A model generated the notes under the pieces. It was not told the origin of the DNA and made no database searches. It saw nothing but the letters and a program-made list of their open reading frames with translations. A stretch of DNA of 64,000 nucleotides, taken from positions 124,001 through 188,000 of the forward strand of contig NZ_JANKBI010000008.1 in NCBI RefSeq assembly GCF_024622195.1. The letters run 5' to 3'. Positions 42,345 to 51,366 of the stretch are shown here, piece by piece. This DNA comes from Murimonas intestini (GTDB lineage Bacteria > Bacillota > Clostridia > Lachnospirales > Lachnospiraceae). The stretch's first letter is position 1, and every line of letters begins with the position of its first letter. A program made the position numbers and the translations under genes.

Positions 42345-43166
42345 ATGAGACTGGAATTTAATGAAGAGCATCTTTTAAAACTGATGAAAGACTTTTATAT
42401 ATTAACAAATATCCGCATTGTCCTGTTTGACGATGAATTCAGGGAAGTCCTGTCTTATCCATATACGGACTGTCCTTTCTGTAAAATGATGAAGCAGCAT
42501 CCCGCTGCCGGCGCCCTCTGTAAGGAAAGCGATACTCATTCCTTCCGGCAGAGCCGTGCAGATAAACAGCTTCTGATCTACCACTGTCATGCAGGCCTTA
42601 TAGAAGCCACCATTCCTCTGGTGGACAATCACGCTGTCATTGGATATCTGATGTTCGGCCAGATTTCCGATGCAGAGTCGCTCCATGACCTGGAACAGAT
42701 GCTTCTCGGTGTGCTTAAAAAACATCAGCTCCCGGCAGTAAAAGACTGCTGCAGGGATATTCCTTTAAAAACAAATGAAGAAATCGAGGCTGCCGCGAAG
42801 ATCATGGAGGCCTGTACCTTTTACGTATTATATGATGAAGCAATCGCTCTGCGGCGTCAGAATTTCGTCAATAATCTGCAGACCTATCTCCGCTCACATC
42901 TGCAGGAAAACCTTACCGCAGAGGCCATTGCCGACAGCCTGAATATCAGCCGCAGCAAGCTGTATCTGGCCTGTGATAAAAATCTCGGAATGGGGATCGC
43001 AGAATATGTCAGGCTCCTGCGCATTGATGAGGCAAGACGGCTATTAAAGGAAACTGATTACAGCATAACCCGGATAGCCAATATGACAGGCTTTGCAGAT
43101 TATAATTATTTCTGCCGTGTCTTTAAAAAAATGACAGGTGTTTCCGCGAAAAAATACAGGTCTTAA
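42345..43166 (+). CDS. AraC-family regulator with PocR sensor domain
   Basis: 273 residues. The N-terminal PocR domain (about 5-160) has its Cys/His pattern: DCPFCKMMKQHP, ALCKESD, and YHCHAGLIEATIPLVDN. The C-terminal AraC domain (about 175-270) shows IADSLNISRSKLYLACDKNL and TGFADYNYFCRVFKKMTGVS. PocR domains sense small hydroxylated compounds. Being divergent from the aldolase cassette, it is its likely activator. GGGGGAA lies about 8 bases before the ATG. Confidence 0.9.
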   Translation: MRLEFNEEHLLKLMKDFYILTNIRIVLFDDEFREVLSYPYTDCPFCKMMKQHPAAGALCKESDTHSFRQSRADKQLLIYHCHAGLIEATIPLVDNHAVIGYLMFGQISDAESLHDLEQMLLGVLKKHQLPAVKDCCRDIPLKTNEEIEAAAKIMEACTFYVLYDEAIALRRQNFVNNLQTYLRSHLQENLTAEAIADSLNISRSKLYLACDKNLGMGIAEYVRLLRIDEARRLLKETDYSITRIANMTGFADYNYFCRVFKKMTGVSAKKYRS

Positions 43167-43228
43167 GAATCGGCACTGTTTCAAGGACAGCCGCACGATC
43201 ATTCTTCCCGGCATGTGGCTGCCACCGT

Positions 43229-43540
43229 ATGTGCAACCTCAGACGAGCCGAAAGATGTGCTTATGGAAAAGCTGCACCGGAGAATCGTATTATTCGTTCT
43301 GTCACCCGTAAGGTGACAGATAAAGTGACAGAAAAAGTAACAGATAATTTGGATGAAAAATCCATTCATATTTTGGCTCTTATTTCCGAAGACCCTGCAT
43401 ATACTTCTACGGCGATGGCTGAAAAATTATTGGTGAGCAGAAAAACTGTATCACAACGATTGAAAGAATTGAAGGAAAAAGGTATTATCGAACGCATTGG
43501 CTCTGATAGAAAAGGCTATTGGAAGATAAACAACGAATAA
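43229..43540 (+). pseudogene. C-terminal winged-helix remnant of an AlbA_2/Schlafen-like protein
   Basis: The frame has no ribosome site and its first 20 residues look noncoding. From about 43280 it reads VTRKVTDKVTEKVTDN, then a winged helix (TAMAEKLLVSRKTVSQRLK) ending RIGSDRKGYWKIN, which is the normal C-terminus of AlbA_2-type regulators. The linker and tail are intact but the ATP-binding domain is gone. It is a second remnant of the same family as at 36626, with a different sequence. Confidence 0.6.
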
Positions 43541-43552
43541 CATGCGACAAAA

Positions 43553-43589
43553 TGCCCCCACAGCTTACTACCAGGTAGCTGCGGGGGCA
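43553..43589. terminator. Bidirectional terminator
   Basis: TGCCCCC pairs with GGGGGCA, continued by the imperfect CAGCTTACTACC/GGTAGCTG stem. On the minus strand ATTTTGTC follows. It closes locus 2 and also the plus-strand remnant. Confidence 0.7.
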
Positions 43590-43655
43590 TTAATCATACA
43601 TATCAATATGGCACAGTAATTATTAATCAACCAGAGAATACATATGAACAGAGAA

Positions 43656-43921
43656 TTACCCTTTCACGCCTCCGGCCGTCAGACCTTCGATGAAATATTT
43701 CTGTGTAAACAAAAACAGCACATACAGCGGAATTGTAATCACGCAGATTACCGCCGCGGTTGCCCCCCAGTCTGTGGAATACAGTCCCTTGAAGTTCAAA
43801 AGACCGAGCAATGATCTTCGCCATGGTTGTCATCTCTGACGCTCCGTCAATTCTGGAAGACTCAATCAGCTCCAGGGGGATGGTCTTAAAGAAATTTGTC
43901 AGGATCAGAATGGTTCCCTGC
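43656..43921 (-). pseudogene. Carbohydrate ABC permease remnant (internal deletion and frameshift)
   Basis: One frame (43810-43921) reads TNFFKTIPLELIESSRIDGA then SEMTTMAKII, the EAA loop of a MalG-type permease. A second frame (43656-43808) reads GLLNFKGLYSTDWGATAAVI and ends FIEGLTAGGVKG, the normal C-terminus. About 40 codons between them (the usual LPLSKP...LPV part) and the whole N-terminal half are missing. It abuts the fucosidase stop directly, so an older transporter was deleted at this junction. Confidence 0.8.
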
Positions 43922-45295
43922 TTAATAAACCTTAATTTCCTTTATAAACACCTCATCTCTCGCTGCGGTGACCTGCACCTTCAGCGTGGATATGGTCTCA
44001 TCACTGTCGTTAATCAGAGGATTCTGCAGGGCAAAGGGATCCTGAAGCTGGCAGATCTTCTTATGTCCGATGCAGGTTCCCTGGTACAGCGGATACTGGC
44101 TGCCGCTGCCGGATTCTGCTACGATGCGGAAGCTCTCCACCCGCTGCCCCTTGGCAATGTCCTCCTTTATGACCACGTATTTCAGTTCCTTCACAGGCCT
44201 GTCCAGAGTGATGGTGTAGACAGGCTGAGTGGGAGGCTCTCCCTCCTTCTTTTCCACGGAGGCAAAAAGCTCTGTGCCGAATTCCTTTTTCACCAGATCT
44301 CCCAGCTCTTTTAAGCGCTCCACGTCAGCCTCATCCAAAAGCCCTTCCGTTGTCGGAGGCAGATTCAGATGCATACAGGCATTCGCACCTACGCTTGTAA
44401 GATATGTGTGGAAAAGCCGTTCCAGAGAATGAGGCTTTTCATCCGGATGCCAAAACCAGCCCGGACGAATAGACATGTTGATCTCGGCAGGCGTATAGGT
44501 CAGACCTCTTGAATAAAGAATGGTGGACAGGGTACCCAGCTCCTCGTCAGTATTGTAAAGGTAAGAAAGACTGCCTTCCTTTGCCATTGGTCCCGGACCG
44601 GTCTGGATGGGGCTATAGAAGCACAGCTCCGAGGGAACTACGGCCCACTCTTCATGGCGGGCTGCTCCCGCCTCGTTCCCGCACCACCTCACATCAGGAC
44701 CATAATCATTAAATATCACCGCATTGGGCTGATATTTATGGATCAGTTCAAAATATCTGGGAAAATCATAAATCTGTTTTTTTCCATTTGGGCCTTCACC
44801 GCAGGCGTTGTCAAACCAAACGTAAAAAATATCCCCATAACCGGTAAGCAGCTCCGTCAGCTGATTACAGAAATAATCGTTGTACTCCGGGGTACCGTAA
44901 TATTTTGAATTCCTGTCCCAGGGAGACAGATAAAATCCAAACTTGATCCCTCCCCGGCGGCAGGCCTCTGCTGCTTCCTTTACCACGTCCTTCTGACATG
45001 GGCTGTTTTTCACAGAATGCTCCGTATATTTGGACGGCCACAGACAGAACCCGTCATGATGCTTGGCGGTCAGGACCATGCCCTTCATGCCTGCCCCCTT
45101 GATGGCCTCTACCCACTGATCACAGTTCAGTTTAGTGGGGTTGAATACGGATTCCGGCTCCGTACCCTGTCCCCATTCCCTGTTCATAAACGTGTTGGGG
45201 CCAAAATGAATAAACGCATACCACTCCATATCCAGCCAGTCCATCTGCTTTCTGGACGGCTTTACCTGCGCTGCTTCTTTTAAAAACTGAATCAT
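43922..45295 (-). CDS. Alpha-L-fucosidase, GH29
   Basis: 457 residues without a signal peptide, so intracellular. The GH29 barrel has WYAFIHFGPNTF, TAKHHDGFCLWPS and FYLSPWDRNSKYYG. The nucleophile is Asp162 in FYVWFDNACGEG. A C-terminal beta domain ends FIKEIKVY. It removes L-fucose from imported glycans, feeding fucose isomerase. I chose ATG 45295 because AAGGGA lies 7 bases before; 45319 is an alternative. A class B repeat separates it from the GH20 gene. Confidence 0.9.
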   Translation of the reverse strand: MIQFLKEAAQVKPSRKQMDWLDMEWYAFIHFGPNTFMNREWGQGTEPESVFNPTKLNCDQWVEAIKGAGMKGMVLTAKHHDGFCLWPSKYTEHSVKNSPCQKDVVKEAAEACRRGGIKFGFYLSPWDRNSKYYGTPEYNDYFCNQLTELLTGYGDIFYVWFDNACGEGPNGKKQIYDFPRYFELIHKYQPNAVIFNDYGPDVRWCGNEAGAARHEEWAVVPSELCFYSPIQTGPGPMAKEGSLSYLYNTDEELGTLSTILYSRGLTYTPAEINMSIRPGWFWHPDEKPHSLERLFHTYLTSVGANACMHLNLPPTTEGLLDEADVERLKELGDLVKKEFGTELFASVEKKEGEPPTQPVYTITLDRPVKELKYVVIKEDIAKGQRVESFRIVAESGSGSQYPLYQGTCIGHKKICQLQDPFALQNPLINDSDETISTLKVQVTAARDEVFIKEIKVY

Positions 45296-45340
45296 TCTAT
45301 CTTCCCTTTCCGGAGTCATACATCTTTCTTTATGTCTCCT

Positions 45341-45472
45341 GTAACAGTTCAATACCTTCACAGTTACATGCAAAAATCCATTTAGAATCGCCTTCGGCGA
45401 TGGAATTTTTGCACCCTTGAATCATTTTCTTACGGTCTGTGCAGTAAATGCACAGACCTGCTGAATAGTTAC
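45341..45472 (-). repeat. Palindromic repeat, class B full-length copy
   Basis: 132 bp. On the minus strand it runs GTAACTATTCAG (terminal repeat), hairpin 1 GGTCTGTGCA/TGCACAGACC (10 bp), hairpin 2 built from TGCAAAAAT/ATTTTTGCA with an inner TCGCC/GGCGA stem, then a 27-nt terminal hairpin GTAACTGTG...CTGTTAC. The order equals class A but the sequences differ. The end GTAAC supplies the TAA stop codon of the GH20 gene. The flanks TGTCTCCT and AAATTCCT do not form a clear duplication. Confidence 0.8.
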
Positions 45473-47319
45473 AAATTCCTCAGAATATCGCAATACCCGT
45501 CAAGAATACTTTGAATGCGTCCTAACTCTGATTCCTTGCTGACGGCCCTCCAGGTTTCTTTGTAGCTGGCGAACCATTCTTCAAGGGATTGTGCCAATTT
45601 CCATGCCTGTTCAGGGTCTGTCTTTTCTCCCGGACCCTCTCTCCTTCCGAGAATACTTCCCAAAAGATTAAAATATCTGACCCCGTCAGCTGAAAGTATG
45701 TAGGAAGCCAAAAGCTTCCTTTTTTCAGGCCTGGCCAGAGCCATGGCCCCGGAGAGTTCTCCTTTGATTTCCAAAAGCTCCCGGTTTGCCTCATCCAGAT
45801 GGTTTATCTTCTCTGGGTCCATAAACTTCTTTTCCAAAATTTCCTGATGAAGCTCCTTCTTATCCTGATCCTCCATCCAGGTGCAGAAGTCCATCCACTG
45901 ATACAGGCAGTTGGAGCTGATTTTCCACAGGGTGTCAGCCAGTTCTTCCAGCCCGGCTCCAAATTCCAGGCGTGAAACGGCCCGGTTCAGTTCATGGGCT
46001 TCCATGGAATCTCCCCAGGAAAACTGTGCGCCATAGATCATTCCCAGCATTGAGTGTTCGGGCTGGGAAAAGAAGTAATAATCTCCCCAATCCGTGTTCA
46101 AAAGCCCTGTTCCGTGATTTCTCTTGGCATACTCCGCCATGCGCCTGTTGTTTTCAAATGCCTCCTGAAAGTCAGGAACCAGCCTGGACCAGTTGTTCAC
46201 CCCCGGACAGTTATAAAAAGGCACCTTGCTCTCTCCGAAAATCTTTGTCACGTCTTCCTTCACGCCTGCATCATAGGCCCAATTCAGAAAAACTGTTCCC
46301 TCAGGCAGAGAAGAAAGGAGCTGCGGGTACTCGCAGATCACATCCCCCCACATCATAGGCGTGCAGCCCAGCTCCTTCACGTACTGGCAAAGCTCTCTCA
46401 CATACCCCACGTAGGCCTTCCCAAGTCCCTGCTCTTCACAATAAGCCCGGCTTCTTCCCTTTCCCAGATCAAAAGTTTCATCCGCACAGATATTAAACCT
46501 GCGGCTCCTGAACAGGGGGCGGTATTCCTTCAAAAGTCCCTTGATCAGCTCCAGACTTTTGGGATTGGAGATATCAACAGTGTGATGAAGCTGCCGCTCC
46601 CGTGCCGTGAAGGCTTCACCACCGGGATTTTCAAGCTCACACAGATTTTCCCACTGTTTGGTGCGAAGTACCTTGTAAAGATGGCTGCAGGTAGATATGG
46701 AGGGCACCAGCTCTATCCCCCTGTCATAACAATATTCGTCCAGTTCCAATATTTCCTCCGGAGTCAAAGGGGTATCATCCCTCCAGACTTCGCTGAAATC
46801 CCGGAATAAATAAGTATGCTCAATGTAAAGCTGAAACTGGTTCAGCTTATAACGCATCATCTGATCAGCCAGTGTCTTTAAGTAAGAAAGCCTGGGCACT
46901 CTGCCCCTTGTCGCATCGTGATAAAAGCCCCGGAAGGGGAGCCTGGGGCGGTCTTCTACTGAAAGTCCGGGAAGCCTGCCCCCGGACTGCTCCAAAACCT
47001 GGATAAAGGTCTGGATCCCATAGATTATGCTCTGTTGTGTTCCTTCTATCCTGACACACTCAGGATCAATCTCCAGCCGGTAATACTCGGGATCCGGCAC
47101 ATTTTCACAGTAACTGATCAAAATATCTCCGGTTCTGGCCTCCCCCTTGGTCAAATGGAGAGAAAATCCTGTGTTTTTTTCAATCGCCTCCTGCAAAAAG
47201 CGTGCCTGCCGGTATATATGCCGTGTACACCCTCCCTCCAGAACCAGATAAGTGTTGTAGCTCAGCAGGTAAAAATTTTGATGTTCCTTTAATGACAATG
47301 GCTGTGGTATGATGTTCAT
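45469..47319 (-). CDS. Beta-N-acetylhexosaminidase-like glycosidase, GH20
   Basis: 616 residues, no signal peptide. An N-terminal GH20b-like domain (about 1-120) precedes the barrel. The catalytic Asp-Glu pair is D280-E281 in FNICADETFDLGKG, and MMWGDVICEYPQ and LLNTDWGDYYFFSQPEHS line the active site. It would remove GlcNAc or GalNAc from glycans brought in by the adjacent transporter. GGAGG lies before the ATG. Its stop codon is formed by the end of the class B repeat, so the repeat may have altered the original C-terminus. Confidence 0.85.
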   Translation of the reverse strand: MNIIPQPLSLKEHQNFYLLSYNTYLVLEGGCTRHIYRQARFLQEAIEKNTGFSLHLTKGEARTGDILISYCENVPDPEYYRLEIDPECVRIEGTQQSIIYGIQTFIQVLEQSGGRLPGLSVEDRPRLPFRGFYHDATRGRVPRLSYLKTLADQMMRYKLNQFQLYIEHTYLFRDFSEVWRDDTPLTPEEILELDEYCYDRGIELVPSISTCSHLYKVLRTKQWENLCELENPGGEAFTARERQLHHTVDISNPKSLELIKGLLKEYRPLFRSRRFNICADETFDLGKGRSRAYCEEQGLGKAYVGYVRELCQYVKELGCTPMMWGDVICEYPQLLSSLPEGTVFLNWAYDAGVKEDVTKIFGESKVPFYNCPGVNNWSRLVPDFQEAFENNRRMAEYAKRNHGTGLLNTDWGDYYFFSQPEHSMLGMIYGAQFSWGDSMEAHELNRAVSRLEFGAGLEELADTLWKISSNCLYQWMDFCTWMEDQDKKELHQEILEKKFMDPEKINHLDEANRELLEIKGELSGAMALARPEKRKLLASYILSADGVRYFNLLGSILGRREGPGEKTDPEQAWKLAQSLEEWFASYKETWRAVSKESELGRIQSILDGYCDILRNL

Positions 47320-47366
47320 CTTCTTGTCCTCCGTTTATGCATAGTAGTCTGTTTTTGTTTCTGCCA

Positions 47367-48281
47367 TCAGCCTTTTACTGCTCCAACCATAATTCCTTTA
47401 ACAAAATATTTCTGCATGAACGGATACACCATGAAGATAGGCAGAGACGCCAGAACGGTGATCGTCATACGCACTCCCTTGGGAGAAATGGACGTGCTGA
47501 TCTGGCTCATGCCGGCAGCGTTGGTAGTATTTTTGATCTGGTCGGCGAGCCTCTGGGCCTCATTCAGGTAATTATAAAGCAGATATTGGAGCGTTGTCAA
47601 ACTCTCATTTCCCCTGGCGTAAATATGGTTGTCAAACCAGGAATTCCAATGGTTCACAGCCACAAAAACAGCCACGGTAGCAATAATAGGCTTAGACAGA
47701 GGCAGGATAATCTTTGTAAATATTGTCAGGTAACCGGCCCCGTCCAGCTTTGCCGACTCCTCCAGGGAAGCCGGAAGCTGCTCCACAAAGGTCTTGATCA
47801 GCACAATATTATAAGCTGATATGAGCATAGGCAGTATGTAGACCCAGAAGTTGTTCAAAAGTCCATAGGATTTTACCACAATGTAAGTAGCGATCATGCC
47901 GCCGCTGACATACATTGTCAGGATCAGGAAACGATACATCAGTTTTCTTGCCGGCATCTCCTCTTTGGTAAACAGATACCCCAAAAAGGAGCAGGACAGC
48001 ACTGATGCAAAAGTTCCCACAACTGTTCTGAGCACAGAAATAAAAAGGGAATGAAAAAAGCCGTTCAGTTCAAAAATATCCTTATAATTAGAAAGAGAAA
48101 AACCTCTTGGCAAAAATACCGGTGGATTCACGTCGGCCAGCCTTGCCTCGCTGAAGGTATAGATAATAATATACCAAAACGGATAAATGCAGATAAAGGC
48201 GATTCCCAGCATCAAAAGATAATTAAAAACCTGAAATACCTTTCTGGATGCGGAAGTCTGAATTTTATTTTTCTTGTTCAT
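47367..48281 (-). CDS. Carbohydrate ABC permease, LplC/YtcP type
   Basis: 304 residues, six membrane segments. It opens with a basic N-terminus and FNYLLMLGIAFICIYPFWYI. The EAA loop is EESAKLDGAGYLTIFTKIILP and the C-terminus is QKYFVKGIMVGAVKG, typical of LplC-type permeases for complex saccharides. It ends 47 bases before the GH20 start and follows the LplB-type permease by 10 bases. GGAGGG precedes the ATG. Confidence 0.9.
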   Translation of the reverse strand: MNKKNKIQTSASRKVFQVFNYLLMLGIAFICIYPFWYIIIYTFSEARLADVNPPVFLPRGFSLSNYKDIFELNGFFHSLFISVLRTVVGTFASVLSCSFLGYLFTKEEMPARKLMYRFLILTMYVSGGMIATYIVVKSYGLLNNFWVYILPMLISAYNIVLIKTFVEQLPASLEESAKLDGAGYLTIFTKIILPLSKPIIATVAVFVAVNHWNSWFDNHIYARGNESLTTLQYLLYNYLNEAQRLADQIKNTTNAAGMSQISTSISPKGVRMTITVLASLPIFMVYPFMQKYFVKGIMVGAVKG

Positions 48282-48291
48282 ATTGGCCCTC

Positions 48292-49215
48292 CTATATCAC
48301 CGTATTTCCACGGATTTTTTTAGCTACCAGATTGGCCAGTACCACCAGGGCAATGCTCACGATGGATTTCACGATGCTGATGGCCACACCGTAAGAATAA
48401 TCCATGTTTTCCAATCCAATCCTGTATACGTACAGATCCAGTACCTCAATGGTGGGCGCTGTCACGGCATTTTTAAACAGCATGTACTGTTCGTATCCGG
48501 TGTTCAGGAAGTTTCCGATATTCAGGATAAAGAGAACCACATAAGTTTCCATCATGGCCGGAAGGGTTACGTGGACAGCACACCGGAAATGTCCTGCACC
48601 GTCTACCTTGGCCGCCTCGTACTGCTGCTGGTCAATTCCGGCTATGGCCGCAAGATAGATAATTGAATTCCACCCCAGCATTTTCCATTGCCCCAGAAAG
48701 CTCTGGAACCAGTAGACGGACTCCTTGGAGCTTAATACAGAGCTGGGATTTGTTCCTGTAAGCCTTGCAAACGCGTTTGTGAGTAGACCGTCTGTGGAAA
48801 ACAGGGAGAATGCCAGTGAAAAAATGATTACCCAGCTGATGAAGTTAGGCAGAGTAGTAAAGGTCTGGACGAACTTTCTCACAGGCCCGCATTTTATCTC
48901 GTTCAAAAAGATTGCAAAAAACATGGGCAGGGGGGTCAGCGCAATACTAATCACTGCAAAAATTGCCGTATTCTTCAGGGAACGAAGCACATTTGCATCC
49001 TTCAGCATCATTTTAAAGTAATCCATTCCCATATAGTCACATTCCAGGATGGGCACTCCCGGTATATAATCAAATACTGAGTAGATCCATCCAAAAATAG
49101 GGACATAATTAAACAGGAATATGATCAGCATGAAGGGAAGTACCATAAATAATAAACTGTACCGTTTTTTTGGCTTATGCAGAGCAAGAGCCGCTGTTTT
49201 TCTATTTGCCGTCAT
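48292..49215 (-). CDS. Carbohydrate ABC permease, LplB/YteP type
   Basis: 307 residues with six membrane segments. YSLLFMVLPFMLIIFLFNYV starts the first helix, YIPGVPILECDYMGMDYFK is the usual outer loop, and the EAA loop is QYEAAKVDGAGHFRCAVHVT. AAAGGAG lies before the ATG. Together with LplC and the binding protein it forms an importer for larger oligosaccharides; the ATPase is not encoded here. Confidence 0.9.
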   Translation of the reverse strand: MTANRKTAALALHKPKKRYSLLFMVLPFMLIIFLFNYVPIFGWIYSVFDYIPGVPILECDYMGMDYFKMMLKDANVLRSLKNTAIFAVISIALTPLPMFFAIFLNEIKCGPVRKFVQTFTTLPNFISWVIIFSLAFSLFSTDGLLTNAFARLTGTNPSSVLSSKESVYWFQSFLGQWKMLGWNSIIYLAAIAGIDQQQYEAAKVDGAGHFRCAVHVTLPAMMETYVVLFILNIGNFLNTGYEQYMLFKNAVTAPTIEVLDLYVYRIGLENMDYSYGVAISIVKSIVSIALVVLANLVAKKIRGNTVI

Positions 49216-49246
49216 GGGCTTCTCCTTTCCCGGCTTATGACAGAGA

Positions 49247-49292
49247 ACAGGCGCCGCTGCAGGATCTGATTTTCATCCACAGCAACGCCTGT
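49247..49292 (-). promoter_or_regulatory. Intercistronic stem-loop after the solute-binding protein gene
   Basis: ACAGGCG with CGCCTGT, extended by CAGC/GCTG pairing, forms a stem in the 96-base gap between binding-protein and permease genes. Locus 1 has hairpins in the same place (28474-28536). Confidence 0.45.
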
Positions 49293-49311
49293 GCTTCCGC
49301 TTCTAAGCCTT

Positions 49312-51036
49312 TTATTTATTTAATCCCTCTATGGTCGTCTTCGCTTCTGCCCATGCATTAGACCACCATTCTACGGATTCCTCTGCTCCGGCATCCTTCA
49401 GCTGTGCTAAAAGATCTGCCTTGGCTGCTTCAAATTCTTCGTCGCTCTCAGCCTGAACCAGATTGGGAATAGCGCTCATGGCGATCTCTTCACAGTTGCT
49501 GTCGATACGTGTAATGTTCTTTGGAGTGGTTGCAAGACCCATCTGGATTGCGTTCAGACATGTGCCCAGGTCAATGCTGGTGCCGGCCTCTACTTTGTTT
49601 TTCAGAACATCGCTGGGAAGTGTCAGTCCCATGGTTTCACACATATCTTTTTCCGCAAATGTCATACTGTCATCCAGCATATCGTCTTCAAACCACAGAT
49701 CGATCATGCCGCCATCATCAGCCACGTTGTAATAATCTTCTCCGCAGATATTTACGAGAATGCCGTTTCCGATACCGGATTTTCTCCACTCTTCCACCCT
49801 GCTTCCGTTATTCTTCAGATCAATGGTATCTTCTGTGAGAGCCACTTTTCCGTCTGCTCCTGTTTCCCATCTGCCTTCCACGCCGGAATCTGCATCTCTG
49901 GAGAATTCTTCACTCTGGAGATAGTCCAGGATCATAACCGCACGTTCTACATTTGGTGAATGGGATGATACAAAGAAATATTTTCCAAACCAGCCTCCCA
50001 GGTTCTTTTCATTTCCCCAGCCCAGGTATTCAGGCAGAGTCACGTATTCCTTCAGTGTCTCAGGATCAGCTGCTCTCTGGTTTTCATTGTAGGTTCCGTA
50101 ATACCAGTTTACATTTCCGCCTATATACTGTCCCTTATTATATTTCTCCTGGACATCCTCAGATTTGGTGATAAAGCAGTCCGGATCTAAAAGTCCTTCC
50201 CGGTACAGTTTATTGTAGAATTTAACACCAGACCAGAAGGGAGTAGTTCCTTCCACACCCACATCGTAAAGGTCAGGCACCAGCTCGTTAGTCGTTACGT
50301 TCTGGACATACACGCCGCCCTCCAGATTAACATAACCTTCGGCCAGGCAGCCCTTGTAGAAGTAAGCATGAAGCTGGGAATCGTTGTAAGCGCTCATAGC
50401 ATATGTAGGAAGCCCGTCCTCAGTTTCCGGGTATATCTCCTTCATGGCCTTTAACGCTGCAATGTAGTCGTCATCATTATTAATCTCAGGGCAGCCGATC
50501 TGTTTGTACAGATCCCAGCGTACAACATAGCCGTTGTTCAGAGTTGTTCCGTAATTGAATTTGGAACCTTCAAAGGTAACCCGGGGAGTAACAAAATACT
50601 GAACGCCCTCACCGTTGCTCTTGTAAGTCTTCATCAGATCGTTCCTGAAGGTCATGTTTTCGGAAAAAATATTCTGAGCCAGTGTATCCTTGTAATCCTC
50701 CAGATTAACAGCATGTTTTCCCTTCAGAACTCCTTCAAGATGATCGTCGTTGATCTGAACTATGTCACATGTGGTCCCTCCTGAGAGATCCAGATTCAGG
50801 CTCTCGTTGTCATAGTTCTTGACAGTGAAAGTCACGTTGAATTTCTCTTCCAGCTTTTGGACCACTTCGTTTGGCCATCCTTCATTAGAATCAGAACCGT
50901 TCACGTTGACTCCCCCAAGGGTGATCTCCACATGTTCGGATAAATCATCCGTTGCGTCCGCCGCGGTTACCTGGGTACACATTCCAGCCGTCATGGCCAG
51001 TGTACAAATCAGTGCTAATACTCTCTTTGCTTTCAT
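49312..51036 (-). CDS. Extracellular solute-binding protein (LplA/YtcQ type)
   Basis: 574 residues, the large type that partners LplB/LplC permeases. The signal peptide (MKAKRVLALICTLAMTAGMC) continues to TQVTAAD; the Cys is not in a good lipobox, so cleavage after VTA seems likelier. The mature protein shows VEITLGGVNVNGSDSNEGWP, GGTCDIVQINDDHLEG (reading DLSGGTTCD) and a C-terminal EEFEAAKADLLAQLKDAG. AAAGGAAGG fixes the start at 51036. It is the first gene of the transport operon feeding GH20 and GH29. Confidence 0.88.
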   Translation of the reverse strand: MKAKRVLALICTLAMTAGMCTQVTAADATDDLSEHVEITLGGVNVNGSDSNEGWPNEVVQKLEEKFNVTFTVKNYDNESLNLDLSGGTTCDIVQINDDHLEGVLKGKHAVNLEDYKDTLAQNIFSENMTFRNDLMKTYKSNGEGVQYFVTPRVTFEGSKFNYGTTLNNGYVVRWDLYKQIGCPEINNDDDYIAALKAMKEIYPETEDGLPTYAMSAYNDSQLHAYFYKGCLAEGYVNLEGGVYVQNVTTNELVPDLYDVGVEGTTPFWSGVKFYNKLYREGLLDPDCFITKSEDVQEKYNKGQYIGGNVNWYYGTYNENQRAADPETLKEYVTLPEYLGWGNEKNLGGWFGKYFFVSSHSPNVERAVMILDYLQSEEFSRDADSGVEGRWETGADGKVALTEDTIDLKNNGSRVEEWRKSGIGNGILVNICGEDYYNVADDGGMIDLWFEDDMLDDSMTFAEKDMCETMGLTLPSDVLKNKVEAGTSIDLGTCLNAIQMGLATTPKNITRIDSNCEEIAMSAIPNLVQAESDEEFEAAKADLLAQLKDAGAEESVEWWSNAWAEAKTTIEGLNK

Positions 51037-51253
51037 ACTTTTCCTTCCTTTCAATAGAAGATGGTCACACCTTTTTTGCAAAAGGCTTTAGTGACTTGCT
51101 TTTGTAAGAGTATTCTAACGGATTTTGTAAATTTTTTGAATGATGTATTTTTATAATCGCTTGTGTTATTTTATGCTTTTTTAATAAAGTGCCGGGGATT
51201 TTAGACTTATTTTATGATTGAAACAGAAGGGGTAAAAAATTAGTCAAGTTTCT

Positions 51254-51293
51254 GTAACTGTTCAGTAAATGCACAGACCTGCTGAATAGTTAC
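51254..51293 (-). repeat. Palindromic repeat, class B, internally deleted copy
   Basis: 40 bp. On the minus strand GTAACTATTCAGCAGGTCTG continues through half of hairpin 1 (TGCATTTACTG) and then the opposite end CTGAACAGTTAC. Flanks share only AAGT, so no clear target duplication. Confidence 0.7.
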
Positions 51294-51298
51294 AAGTA

Positions 51299-51339
51299 CA
51301 GCCGCAACAGCAACACCTAAACTGTTGCTGTTGCGGCTG
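51299..51339 (-). terminator. Perfect 17-bp stem-loop after the locus 2 kinase gene
   Basis: CAGCCGCAACAGCAACA (51299-51315) pairs perfectly with 51323-51339 around a 7-base loop, 28 bases past the kinase stop. A T tract is lacking on the minus strand; TTTTT occurs on the plus side. Probably the 3-prime end of the regulator-kinase transcript. Confidence 0.55.
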
Positions 51340-51366
51340 ACTGCAGGCAATTTTTGTCTGCGGAAA

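Noticed and set aside
43298..43320. Perfect 9-bp hairpin TCTGTCACC/GGTGACAGA
   Set aside because: It arises from the repeated KVTDKVTEK codons of the winged-helix remnant and is not an independent element.
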